Shown piece by piece: positions 10,531 to 17,428 of a stretch of DNA of 64,000 nucleotides (the stretch's first letter is position 1; each line of letters starts with the position of its first letter). This stretch comes from Actinostola sp. cb2023 (lineage: Eukaryota; Cnidaria; Anthozoa; Actiniaria; Actinostolidae): positions 1 through 64,000 of the forward strand of contig JAUJYZ010000265.1 of NCBI GenBank assembly GCA_033675265.1, written 5' to 3'. Made by a program: the position numbers and the translations under genes. The notes beneath the pieces were generated by a model. That model did not search any database and was not told the DNA's origin. It was given only the letters and a program-made list of their open reading frames with translations.

Positions 10531-11148
10531 ATGGAAGAATTGAAAGATCAGGTACCATTTCACTGTATTATAGTAGGGCCGACGAATTGTGGCAAAACAC
10601 AATATTTGATTGATATTTTAAGAGGGCCTTACAGGCATGTGTTTGAATATATAATTTTGATTTGCCCCACTTATTCTAAAAATAAAACTTATCGGGGTTT
10701 TGCGAAGAATGATCCTAGGTTTATAGTTGTATCGCCCGATGCTAGTAGTGTTGATGAGATTGATGAGATATTATCCTGTTGTAAAGAGGTGTTCTCTGGG
10801 CACAACACGCTGATTGTCTTAGACGATTGTGCGGTTTCTAAAGATTTGAAGCGAAGATCGAACACGTTTATTAATTTAGCCTTCTCTGGCAGACACGAAA
10901 AAATAAGTGTTTGGGTGCTGACCCAACAACTCACTTCTATAGCTAAACCTTATCGCGAAAATATTGCTTGTGTCATTAGCTTCTTCAGTCCAAGTAAGAC
11001 ATCAAACCAAATTTTATTTGATGAATATGGCGGAGATTTAGACGCGGAGCATAAAAAAGAATTCATGAAAATACTAAAAAGTAATAAATATGCGCATGTT
11101 TGTTTTTGTTTGAGATATCCTTATTATCTATATGTTATATATAGATGA
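10531..11148 (+). CDS. FtsK/HerA-like genome-packaging ATPase (copy L)
   Basis: 205 aa. Walker A GPTNCGKT is at residues 16-23. Walker B (TLIVLDD) has its acidic pair at 98-99, and a downstream LTQQL segment is typical of the packaging ATPases of Polintons, adintoviruses and NCLDV. It would drive DNA into the capsid. The gene follows the capsid gene by 3 bp and overlaps the next gene's start by 4 bp. The first 23 residues are identical to copy R, but the rest is only about two-thirds identical and the C-terminus differs in length, in contrast to flanking genes. Confidence 0.85.
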   Translation: MEELKDQVPFHCIIVGPTNCGKTQYLIDILRGPYRHVFEYIILICPTYSKNKTYRGFAKNDPRFIVVSPDASSVDEIDEILSCCKEVFSGHNTLIVLDDCAVSKDLKRRSNTFINLAFSGRHEKISVWVLTQQLTSIAKPYRENIACVISFFSPSKTSNQILFDEYGGDLDAEHKKEFMKILKSNKYAHVCFCLRYPYYLYVIYR

Positions 11149-11699
11149 CGTCAATTCTTGATCAATATGCAGAGGAAACTATACCAGAGGAAGTTGTAAT
11201 AAAGAAGAAGGCTGTAGAAAGGAAGAAGAAAGTTGTAGATGTAGAAGTAGAAGAAAAACGTGAGCAATTATGTATCTTGTCAGTACTTGGTACTATTGAC
11301 CAGTATACTGGAATTAAAATGTCTTTAGGCGATGTGAAGAAGTTGCCTTCAAAGGATGTAGATAAGTATTTTAACAGATATCAGACGGTTCTAGGGAATA
11401 AGATCACACAAGGTTTAGTGAGTTCAGCCCTAGAGCTTGCCGTAGGATTGGCTTCTTATGCCATCCCTATTGATAATAATAAAGAATTGTGTGAGGATTT
11501 GAAGGCCAATGAGGTGTTGACACAAGAGTTGAATAATATCGCAGGATACTTTCTGTTAAAAGGCGGCAGAATGGTTGCATTGTCAAGCTGTCTAGTTCAA
11601 GTGGCCAAACATGTTAATTTTGCCCCAGTAGTAGTATCAGGTATTGAGGGCATCGATATCCTAGATATAGAACATGGAACAGCAACTTCAATCCTATGA
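11145..11699 (+). CDS. Conserved Polinton protein of unknown function (copy L)
   Basis: 184 aa. A charged, Lys/Glu-rich N-terminus of about 45 residues is followed by a mostly helical, hydrophobic domain (LSVLGTIDQYTGI, VLGNKIT, NNIAGYFLLKGGR). No recognised motif. It overlaps the ATPase stop by 4 bp, and its own 3' end overlaps the start of the BRO-N gene by 26 bp, so the three genes are likely co-expressed. Copy R encodes a 181-aa homologue that is clearly diverged in the first 160 residues but near-identical at the C-terminus. A structural or packaging partner of the ATPase is a guess from position only. Confidence 0.65.
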   Translation: MTSILDQYAEETIPEEVVIKKKAVERKKKVVDVEVEEKREQLCILSVLGTIDQYTGIKMSLGDVKKLPSKDVDKYFNRYQTVLGNKITQGLVSSALELAVGLASYAIPIDNNKELCEDLKANEVLTQELNNIAGYFLLKGGRMVALSSCLVQVAKHVNFAPVVVSGIEGIDILDIEHGTATSIL

Positions 11700-12477
11700 A
11701 AACTTAGAATTGAATTTATCTATTGAAACATTTACTGATGGGGAGATTGTATGGTTCAAAGGTATTGATGTTGCGAAGGCGTTAGAATATGCAGATACTG
11801 ATAAAGCAATACGGGCGCATGTAGATGAAGAAGATAAAAAAAGCTACCCCGCCAATTTGGCGGGTCAGGTCAGACACCTCATTTTTATAAATGAACCTGG
11901 GTTGTACTCTTTGATCTTCGGCTCTAAGATGCCAGCAGCAAAGCAGTTCAAGAGATGGGTTACAAAAGAGGTTCTTCCTAATATAAGAAAACATGGCTAT
12001 TATAGCTCTAATAATAATATGAAGATGTTTAAGATACAAAACGAATACGATCTCCATACTAAAGTAGTTAGCTATATCAGGCGCTTCCACCCATATTTAC
12101 TGATAGTTGCTGGCTTAGGTGAAAATCAAGACTCCAGTTCTAAAAGAATTAACTCTTATAGAAAAGGTTATATGAAGGGGCAGCCCGATTTAATCATTAA
12201 TAATTATCATAAAAAATATTGGGGTCTTTGCATTGAATTTAAAACACCCACGGGAAAAGGTATTCTATCAGCAAATCAGGAGAATCTATTAGATAGATAT
12301 GAAGATAATGGGTTCAAATGTGTTGTCTCTAATGATTACGATCTTATTATAAAAGAGCTAAACACTTATTGTAGAGATGTTAGAGTATTGTGCCTCTACT
12401 GTTGTAGGAAATTTATATCAAGAAGAACATTAAAAAATCACGAGTTGTATTTTCATAAAATCCGCTGCCAGTTGTAG
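11674..12477 (+). CDS. BRO-N / VRR-NUC-like nuclease / C2H2 zinc-finger fusion (copy L)
   Basis: 267 aa with three parts. Residues 1 to about 112 form a BRO-N (Bro/ALI-type) DNA-binding domain, with GEIVWFKGIDVAKAL, NEPGLYSLIF and AAKQFKRWVTKEVLP. Residues 125-235 look like a VRR-NUC/PD-(D/E)XK nuclease: Q170-P-D172 and E188-F-K190, with a preceding GY-KG turn. A C-terminal C2H2 finger uses C240, C243, H256 and H261. Substrate is unknown; VRR-NUC enzymes cut branched DNA in other systems. BRO-N is common in large DNA viruses and baculoviruses. Copy R keeps all parts. Confidence 0.75.
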   Translation: MEQQLQSYENLELNLSIETFTDGEIVWFKGIDVAKALEYADTDKAIRAHVDEEDKKSYPANLAGQVRHLIFINEPGLYSLIFGSKMPAAKQFKRWVTKEVLPNIRKHGYYSSNNNMKMFKIQNEYDLHTKVVSYIRRFHPYLLIVAGLGENQDSSSKRINSYRKGYMKGQPDLIINNYHKKYWGLCIEFKTPTGKGILSANQENLLDRYEDNGFKCVVSNDYDLIIKELNTYCRDVRVLCLYCCRKFISRRTLKNHELYFHKIRCQL

Positions 12478-12479
12478 AT

Positions 12480-13178
12480 CTACAGCTGTTTTAGCATTGT
12501 TCTAATAGTTATTGCAGATGATGAAAGCTGCAGGACATCTTTTGAGCAGCTTATAGTAAGTTTCTTACAAGGCAAATTAAGATTTTTTTTAATTAGATCT
12601 AAACTTATAAGGAATTCCGCCGATTCAACCGTCGCCTTTTCTACGGCGGTGTATAAAGTTTCCTTGCAGATGACATGATGTGCTTTATTCGTCTCTAGTT
12701 GTATTTGTCCTGCGGTAGAGGTGATGCGAATATATCTTTCAATCTGTCCTTGATTTGAAAAGCTTTTCTTGAAAGCCTTCTGTGTCATTGACCAGGATAA
12801 AGGAAAGTATTTTTTTCCCCACAGTGCCGGCGGTTGTACAAGTTGGTAAAGAATACTGACTTGTATTGTTCTCATAGGAGAAGTAATCAAAGTTTCCAAC
12901 ATCTCCAGACGATTAAGATCCATTTTCAATTCTGTCACGTCTCTATCAATACTGTTGAATACTTCTTTACGATCTTCCAATCTAACTTTTATAGCACAGA
13001 TAATAGGGTGATCTTGTTTTATTTTTACTTTTGCTTTAAGAAAGTGGATAGATTCAATATCCTTGGCATAAATCTCTAGAATGTCAGAATCGAAGCTAAG
13101 TATTACTTGACAGGCTCTAAAAGTTCTCAAAAAAGATACGATTGATTTTAAATATGCAGGGTTGGTTACAAGGATCAT
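12480..13178 (-). CDS. Possible PCNA-like sliding clamp (copy L)
   Basis: 232 aa, minus strand, starting 28 bp from the divergent VLTF-3-like gene. The N-terminal pattern (hydrophobic helix, then VILSFDSDILEIYAKDIESIHF) resembles the opening beta-strands of PCNA-type clamps, and the size is near that of PCNA (about 260). The remainder alternates strands and helices without diagnostic motifs. A clamp would fit an element encoding its own polymerase B. This is fold-level inference, and a different virus late-phase protein is possible. This copy is intact; copy R is broken by a small deletion. Confidence 0.35.
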   Translation of the reverse strand: MILVTNPAYLKSIVSFLRTFRACQVILSFDSDILEIYAKDIESIHFLKAKVKIKQDHPIICAIKVRLEDRKEVFNSIDRDVTELKMDLNRLEMLETLITSPMRTIQVSILYQLVQPPALWGKKYFPLSWSMTQKAFKKSFSNQGQIERYIRITSTAGQIQLETNKAHHVICKETLYTAVEKATVESAEFLISLDLIKKNLNLPCKKLTISCSKDVLQLSSSAITIRTMLKQL

Positions 13179-13206
13179 ATATTAGAGCAATGCATATACT
13201 CAATAT
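13179..13206. promoter_or_regulatory. 28-bp divergent promoter between clamp-like and VLTF-3-like genes (copy L)
   Basis: Only 28 bp separate two divergent ATGs, and both ATGs lie in TATATG. The spacing is exactly the same in copy R (58449-58476). The whole promoter for two genes must be inside or overlapping the coding starts. Confidence 0.5.
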
Positions 13207-14151
13207 ATGGAGTCTGTGACAGCTTATCTTAGAACACTTAAACGAATAGCGAAAAAAAAATATAATAATATGATGGCGGCGGTGGATGAAATAATATCCG
13301 AGTTTTATTTAGAACTGCTAGGAGGGGATCTATCAGAGAATTACTTTTTTATGGTGTGGAGTAAATATGAAGATGGAACAAACACGATTATTAATAAACT
13401 ACCTGTAGAAGATTTAGAAGTAGTTCAGCTGAGGAAAATGTTAAACACTCTTCCTTGTAATGCAGTGGAAAACAATGAATACGAAATATGTATTTGCGGC
13501 AATAGGATGGTCCTGGATAGAGAAGAATTGCAAATGAGGTGTTCAGAGTGTGGAAGAGAAGTTTCCATGCCTGTATCTGTTAATGATGCTCAATTTTACA
13601 GTCAAGAAGGGCAGTCGGTTAAGCCTGGCATTTTTAATCCCAGCAAACATTATCGTAATTGGATAAATCTTATTCTAGGGCAGCAGATGTTGATAATTCA
13701 TGACGATGTAATAAATAACTGTAAGAAACAATTAGTTGGCAATACAATTCAAGATGTCAGAATAGCTCTAAAAGATAGTGGCCGTGCAGATTTGAATAAA
13801 CACGCTTCTGCAGTTTGGAGCATAGTCACTGGCAACCCTATACCAAAAGTATCTGCTGATGTGCTTGTTAAAGGAGAACATCTTTTTATACAAGTTTTAG
13901 AAGCTAGAAATCATATCAAGGAACTGCATAAAAAAAATAGAAGATATTACCCTTATTACATTTTCAAGATATTAGACCTCCTAATAGCAAAAGATGAAGA
14001 TCGTAGTATTTTACGTTTTATTCATCTGCAAGGTTCCGACACAGTAGAAAAGAATGACGATGAGTGGCGGTTGATATGTGAGAAGACAGGGTTGGAATGG
14101 AGATCGACTACAGCTACTTTACGAAACATGCGTCATAAATCATGCTGCTAG
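13207..14151 (+). CDS. Poxvirus VLTF-3-like late transcription factor (copy L)
   Basis: 314 aa. A zinc ribbon is formed by C95/C97 and C112/C115 (CICGNRM, then CSECGRE), followed by FNPSKHYRNWINLILGQ at about 143-159. The combination of a treble-clef/ribbon with an H-Y-x-x-W segment is the signature of the Pox_VLTF3 family of NCLDV late transcription factors, some of which occur in Polintons. It probably directs late transcription of the element's own genes. ATG at 13207 sits in TATATG. The frame is intact here; in copy R the same start is disconnected by an extra AT. Confidence 0.7.
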   Translation: MESVTAYLRTLKRIAKKKYNNMMAAVDEIISEFYLELLGGDLSENYFFMVWSKYEDGTNTIINKLPVEDLEVVQLRKMLNTLPCNAVENNEYEICICGNRMVLDREELQMRCSECGREVSMPVSVNDAQFYSQEGQSVKPGIFNPSKHYRNWINLILGQQMLIIHDDVINNCKKQLVGNTIQDVRIALKDSGRADLNKHASAVWSIVTGNPIPKVSADVLVKGEHLFIQVLEARNHIKELHKKNRRYYPYYIFKILDLLIAKDEDRSILRFIHLQGSDTVEKNDDEWRLICEKTGLEWRSTTATLRNMRHKSCC

Positions 14152-14284
14152 AGTAGATTATTATTATTATATATATGCTATCCTGTCACACTTCGTACAA
14201 CATAGAAATATGATGCTGCTAGATTATTATTATATATATGCTATCCCACTTCGTACAACATAGAAATATAATGCTGCTAGATTA
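14152..14284. repeat. ~63-bp AT-rich repeat units, 3' side of the zinc-finger gene (copy L)
   Basis: Two to three units of the form CTAGATTATTATTATATA followed by TGCTAT and CACTTCGTACAACATAG. The same unit is found on the other side of the zinc-finger gene and in copy R. Each unit contains a TATATATG-like core. Confidence 0.75.
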
Positions 14285-14674
14285 TTATTTGCTATTACAG
14301 TTGCACCGTTCTATAAGATCGCCGCAATTATAACATGGGCCTCGTTGTTCTATACAGACATGAGTTTGTAATGTTGGTATAGAACAGAAAGTCTCATTAC
14401 ATTCTTTACAGGTAGTATCTCTATATTTGCATACATGAGTTCCTAATCTTTGCATAGAAAAGAAAGTCTTATTACAATTCATACAAATAGGTTCTTTCTT
14501 CTTCTTTTCACATACTTTATTTCGTACATGATACGTTAGCATTTGCATAGTGCTGAAGATCTTATTACAATTCGTACAAACAGGCTCTTTCTTCTTTCCA
14601 CACACTTTATTTCGTACATGAGTTCCCAACCGTTGCTTGCTGCAGAAAGTTCTATTACACTCCTTACACTCCAT
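14285..14674 (-). CDS. Five-finger C2H2 zinc-finger protein (copy L)
   Basis: 129 aa built of repeated C-x2-C...H units (CKECNRTF, CTNCNKIF, CMNCNKTF, CKECNETF, then CYNCGDLI near the end). Several fingers end in H-V-C rather than a second His, so they are atypical C2HC-type fingers. The gene is enclosed on both sides by ~63-bp repeats in both element copies, and its ATG sits in GTATATGG. A DNA-binding regulator of the element, possibly of the repeats around it, is a reasonable guess but unproven. Copy R is 98 percent or more identical. Confidence 0.75.
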   Translation of the reverse strand: MECKECNRTFCSKQRLGTHVRNKVCGKKKEPVCTNCNKIFSTMQMLTYHVRNKVCEKKKKEPICMNCNKTFFSMQRLGTHVCKYRDTTCKECNETFCSIPTLQTHVCIEQRGPCYNCGDLIERCNCNSK

Positions 14675-14679
14675 ATACT

Positions 14680-15165
14680 ACAGGATAGCAAACGCCTAAT
14701 AAACAATCTAGCATTATATTTCTCTGCTGTACGAAGTGGGATAGCATATATATAATAATAATCTAGCAGCATTATATTTCTCTGCTGTACGAAATGTGAC
14801 AGGATAGCAAACGCCTAATAAACAATCTAGCATTATATTTCTCTGCTGTACGAAATGTGACAGGTATAGCAAATACATAATAATAATCTAGCAGCATTAC
14901 ATATCTCTGCTGTACGAAATGTGACAGGTATAGCAAATACATAATAATAATATAGCAGCATTACATTTCTATGTTGAACTAAATGTGACTGGTATAGCAT
15001 ATATATAATAATAATCTAGCAGCATTACATATCTCTGCTGTACGAAATGTGACAGGTATAGCATATATATAATAATAATCTAGCAGCATTACATATCTCT
15101 GTTGAGCATCTGTTGGAACTCTGTTGGAAGCTGTTGGAACTCTGTTGAGCATCTGCTGGAATATT
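14680..15165. repeat. ~63-bp tandem repeat array (copy L), then TGTTGGAACTC repeats
   Basis: About six to seven units of ATAGCATATATATAATAATA followed by ATCTAGCAGCATTACATATC and TCTGCTGTACGAAATGTGAC. At least two unit types occur (one with CAAACGCCTAATAAAC). The array ends in short repeats of TGTTGGAACTC at 15110-15160 just before the first small membrane gene. No coding function; an origin, promoter bank or protein-binding array is possible. Confidence 0.8.
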
Positions 15166-15176
15166 ATTCTATATAT

Positions 15177-15506
15177 ATGTCTGAAGCCGCAGAGGATCAA
15201 ATTACCAAAGAACCAGAAACTCCAATTGTTAAGCAAAAGGATCCTAAGAAAGTAGCAGCTGGTAAAAAACTGGCTGAATATCATAGGAATGCTAAGAAGG
15301 CTCTAGAAAAGAGTGCAGATGATGAACCTTCCAGCAGCTGGGTGCCTAAAATATCATTAACAACGGCATTGACACTATTTGGCCTAGGCTTGACCGCTGT
15401 AGATTTATATTTCCGATTGAAGAAAACAGATAAGCCGCCACCTGCTGTTGAAAGAACGCCAAAAATAGAGTCTGCACCAGCCAAATCTCGAACTGGGATG
15501 GAATAA
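15177..15506 (+). CDS. Small single-pass membrane protein (copy L)
   Basis: 109 aa from the ATG at 15177, which lies in TATATATATG. An upstream in-frame extension would translate repeat DNA and is unlikely. A charged Lys/Glu-rich N-terminal half is followed by one hydrophobic segment (LTTALTLFGLGLTAVDLYF) and a Pro/Lys tail. First of three consecutive small membrane genes. Function unknown; an envelope or membrane-active accessory role is possible. Confidence 0.6.
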   Translation: MSEAAEDQITKEPETPIVKQKDPKKVAAGKKLAEYHRNAKKALEKSADDEPSSSWVPKISLTTALTLFGLGLTAVDLYFRLKKTDKPPPAVERTPKIESAPAKSRTGME

Positions 15507-15519
15507 ATATATCATATAT

Positions 15520-15738
15520 ATGGAAAACAAAATGATTAAGACAGTCACTGACGCTTCTGTAGTTATAGGCCTGGCAGCAGGCGTTGGCTATGTAAGCAAA
15601 AAAGTTTTGAAAGAATCTTTTCTCAACGACCCTTCAACTAGCCTGCCCAATTATGGTAAATGGGTTTTAGTGCTGGCCAGTTCTATGTATTTAAAGCAAT
15701 ATCTTGAAGATCAAAAAATTCTGCCTAAATATCTATAA
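15520..15738 (+). CDS. Small two-segment membrane protein (copy L)
   Basis: 72 aa, starting in CATATATATG, 13 bp after the previous stop. Two hydrophobic stretches (ASVVIGLAAGVGYVS and WVLVLASSMYL) flank a short polar loop. Protein sequence is identical in copy R, which argues for recent activity or selection. Function unknown. Confidence 0.6.
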   Translation: MENKMIKTVTDASVVIGLAAGVGYVSKKVLKESFLNDPSTSLPNYGKWVLVLASSMYLKQYLEDQKILPKYL

Positions 15739-15746
15739 TAATATAA

Positions 15747-16157
15747 ATGGCAAGTGCTGTAGTTATGATGATCGCCGGAGCTGTTCTGAATGCAACAGCT
15801 TTTACAGGCAGCATGTATTTAGCGAAATCGTTGGATAAGAAACATATTGATGGAGAGAAAAAACGCCACGACAAAGCTTTAGAGCGCTATCAACAAGATA
15901 TGGGCGAGTGGGAAAAAAAGCGCCGGCAATACCAAGATTGGTTGGCAGAGCGTTATGAGAATAAGAAGTTAGCAGATGACAACTTACACGATACGGATTA
16001 TGCATTTACTTTGTACAGTAAGACGCATCCTGATTTTGGCAAACAGCCTCAATTTTCTAATTATTATAAACCTAGCAAAAAACAAAAACGCAATGAAATT
16101 ATTTATGTTGGTGCCGGGATGATGGGAACTGGTTTTTTAGCAGCGAGATATTTGTAG
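15747..16157 (+). CDS. Membrane protein with a central coiled coil (copy L)
   Basis: 136 aa. N-terminal hydrophobic segment AVVMMIAGAVLNATAFTGSM, then a long charged helix (KKHIDGEKKRHDKALERYQQ onward) and a C-terminal hydrophobic patch (IIYVGAGMMGTGFLAA). The start is ATATAAATGG, the one start in this cluster that exactly contains TAAATG. It is 8 bp after the previous gene. In copy R the reading frame is shifted by A6 becoming A7 near 55589. Function unknown. Confidence 0.6.
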   Translation: MASAVVMMIAGAVLNATAFTGSMYLAKSLDKKHIDGEKKRHDKALERYQQDMGEWEKKRRQYQDWLAERYENKKLADDNLHDTDYAFTLYSKTHPDFGKQPQFSNYYKPSKKQKRNEIIYVGAGMMGTGFLAARYL

Positions 16158-16162
16158 ATTAT

Positions 16163-16327
16163 ATGGATGATGGTATTAATTTTGACCCTACTACAGAGGA
16201 AGGTAGAACTGATATAGATGATGATGATGAAGATGTTAATGATGAGACCCAACGCCTTATTAATAGAGATAGAGATGAAGGCTCTAGGCTAAGGCAGGCT
16301 ATAGATAGAATTAGAGGACCTGAATAA
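16163..16327 (+). pseudogene. Truncated start of the coiled-coil membrane protein gene (copy L)
   Basis: Only the first 54 codons remain (acidic start, then RLRQAIDRIRGPE). A TAA appears exactly where homology to the 451-aa copy R gene (54146-55501) ends and an AAT repeat begins. This defines the right breakpoint of copy L. Confidence 0.75.
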
Positions 16328-16980
16328 TAATAATAATGGCTAAATTGCCATCACTAATAAATGTAGGCTCTCTATAATGTACTGTATGTAAGACGTTTTT
16401 AAAACTGAAAGTATTCCTGAACAGTAGGTGGTGTTAAGTCAAAATATGAGCTTGTGGTTGAACTATACAAACAAGTGAAAGCATTTCGTAAAAGGGCACA
16501 GACAGAATACATTGTTCCTACAGTCCAATTTTCAGATTGTTTTTGAAGTCAAGGAAAGCAAAATATGCTGTTATGTCACCAAAGACCCACTCAACTGCTG
16601 AACGGTCTTTGCTCATAGAACTATTGAAGGCCTACTTATCTGCTGTTAGGTTAATTCCTGCCCTGTAAGGACACTGGAGGTGCACCCTCAAAGGGTAGGC
16701 AGGGTCGCCATATATACAGAGTGGCTGACCTGCTTGACTGTATGAGAAGCGTTGTAGCTGATCAAGCAGGCCAGACATCCTCAACATCGCAGCATCATGC
16801 CGTTTTCCCTCTGTCAATGTAATCGAAAATTGTAAATTGTAAGTCTATTTCTTTGTGTTCCCTTAGCAGGATTTTTAACACACTGTGGGTAGGGAAAGCT
16901 CACACAAGGAAGGGGCAGGGATGATCCCTGTAATCTTTTCAGGAGTTACATTTAAAAAATCACAAGTTATGGGGTTAATT

Positions 16981-17074
16981 TCAATAAAACTTTTTACAAC
17001 TGTAATTTACAAGTTTTAGCTGCCAAAACAATTATAGCTACACTTGTAAATTACAGTTGTAAACGTTTTATTGA
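16981..17074. repeat. Hairpin repeat in intron
   Basis: Arms TCAATAAAAC...ACTGTAATTTACAAG and the reverse complement, with a loop of about 27 bp. A very short MITE or foldback. Confidence 0.5.
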
Positions 17075-17293
17075 ATCAGGGTGATAGACAAAAAATCCAG
17101 TTATTGCATGCACACATCATCTAGCTGGGTTCATTCTAGTAACTTTAATATGGAACATACTCAAATTGGTCTCTTTTTACAGGGCTCTATTCAGTATTTC
17201 ACATCCACTTCCCCACCTTAATGCACACTGTGCAAGTATTAAACTTACTAAATTTCCCTGACTGGTAAGTTTGCTAAGGAAGGTGTTCAGTGC

Positions 17294-17428
17294 TAGAGTG
17301 CAATTTAGAAAAGCTTGAAATAGTACTAATTTTAAATAGTACTATTTGTATTGTTTTCTATTGTTTCATTAGTGCTATTTAGTACTAATTAGTTATTTAG
17401 TTTTCAAGCTTTTCTAAATTGCACTCTA
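17294..17428. repeat. MITE, TAGAGTG family, about 135 bp
   Basis: Near-perfect inverted termini TAGAGTGCAATTTAGAAAAG and its complement, bounded by TA. Shares the TAGAGTG start with copies at 32539-32682 and 37793-37936. Confidence 0.6.

Larger units (their letters stand above)
8498..16329. mobile_element. Polinton/Maverick (adintovirus-like) element, copy L, truncated at both ends
   Basis: The gene set comprises integrase, capsid-like protein, FtsK/HerA-type ATPase, BRO-N/nuclease, clamp-like, VLTF-3-like, C2H2 and small membrane proteins. It matches copy R gene for gene in inverted orientation. Homology breaks at about 8498 inside the integrase C-terminus and at about 16329 inside the coiled-coil membrane protein gene. 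DNA polymerase, penton-like genes and terminal repeats are absent from this copy. The inner genes keep long open frames, so decay is recent. Confidence 0.85.

Noticed and set aside
14680..15165. Possible CRISPR-like array
   Set aside because: The ~63-bp units are contiguous tandem copies without unique spacers, and the context is a eukaryotic Polinton.
15102..15176. N-terminal extension of the first small membrane protein
   Set aside because: The extension would translate TGTTGGAACTC repeats; the ATG at 15177 lies in the conserved start motif.
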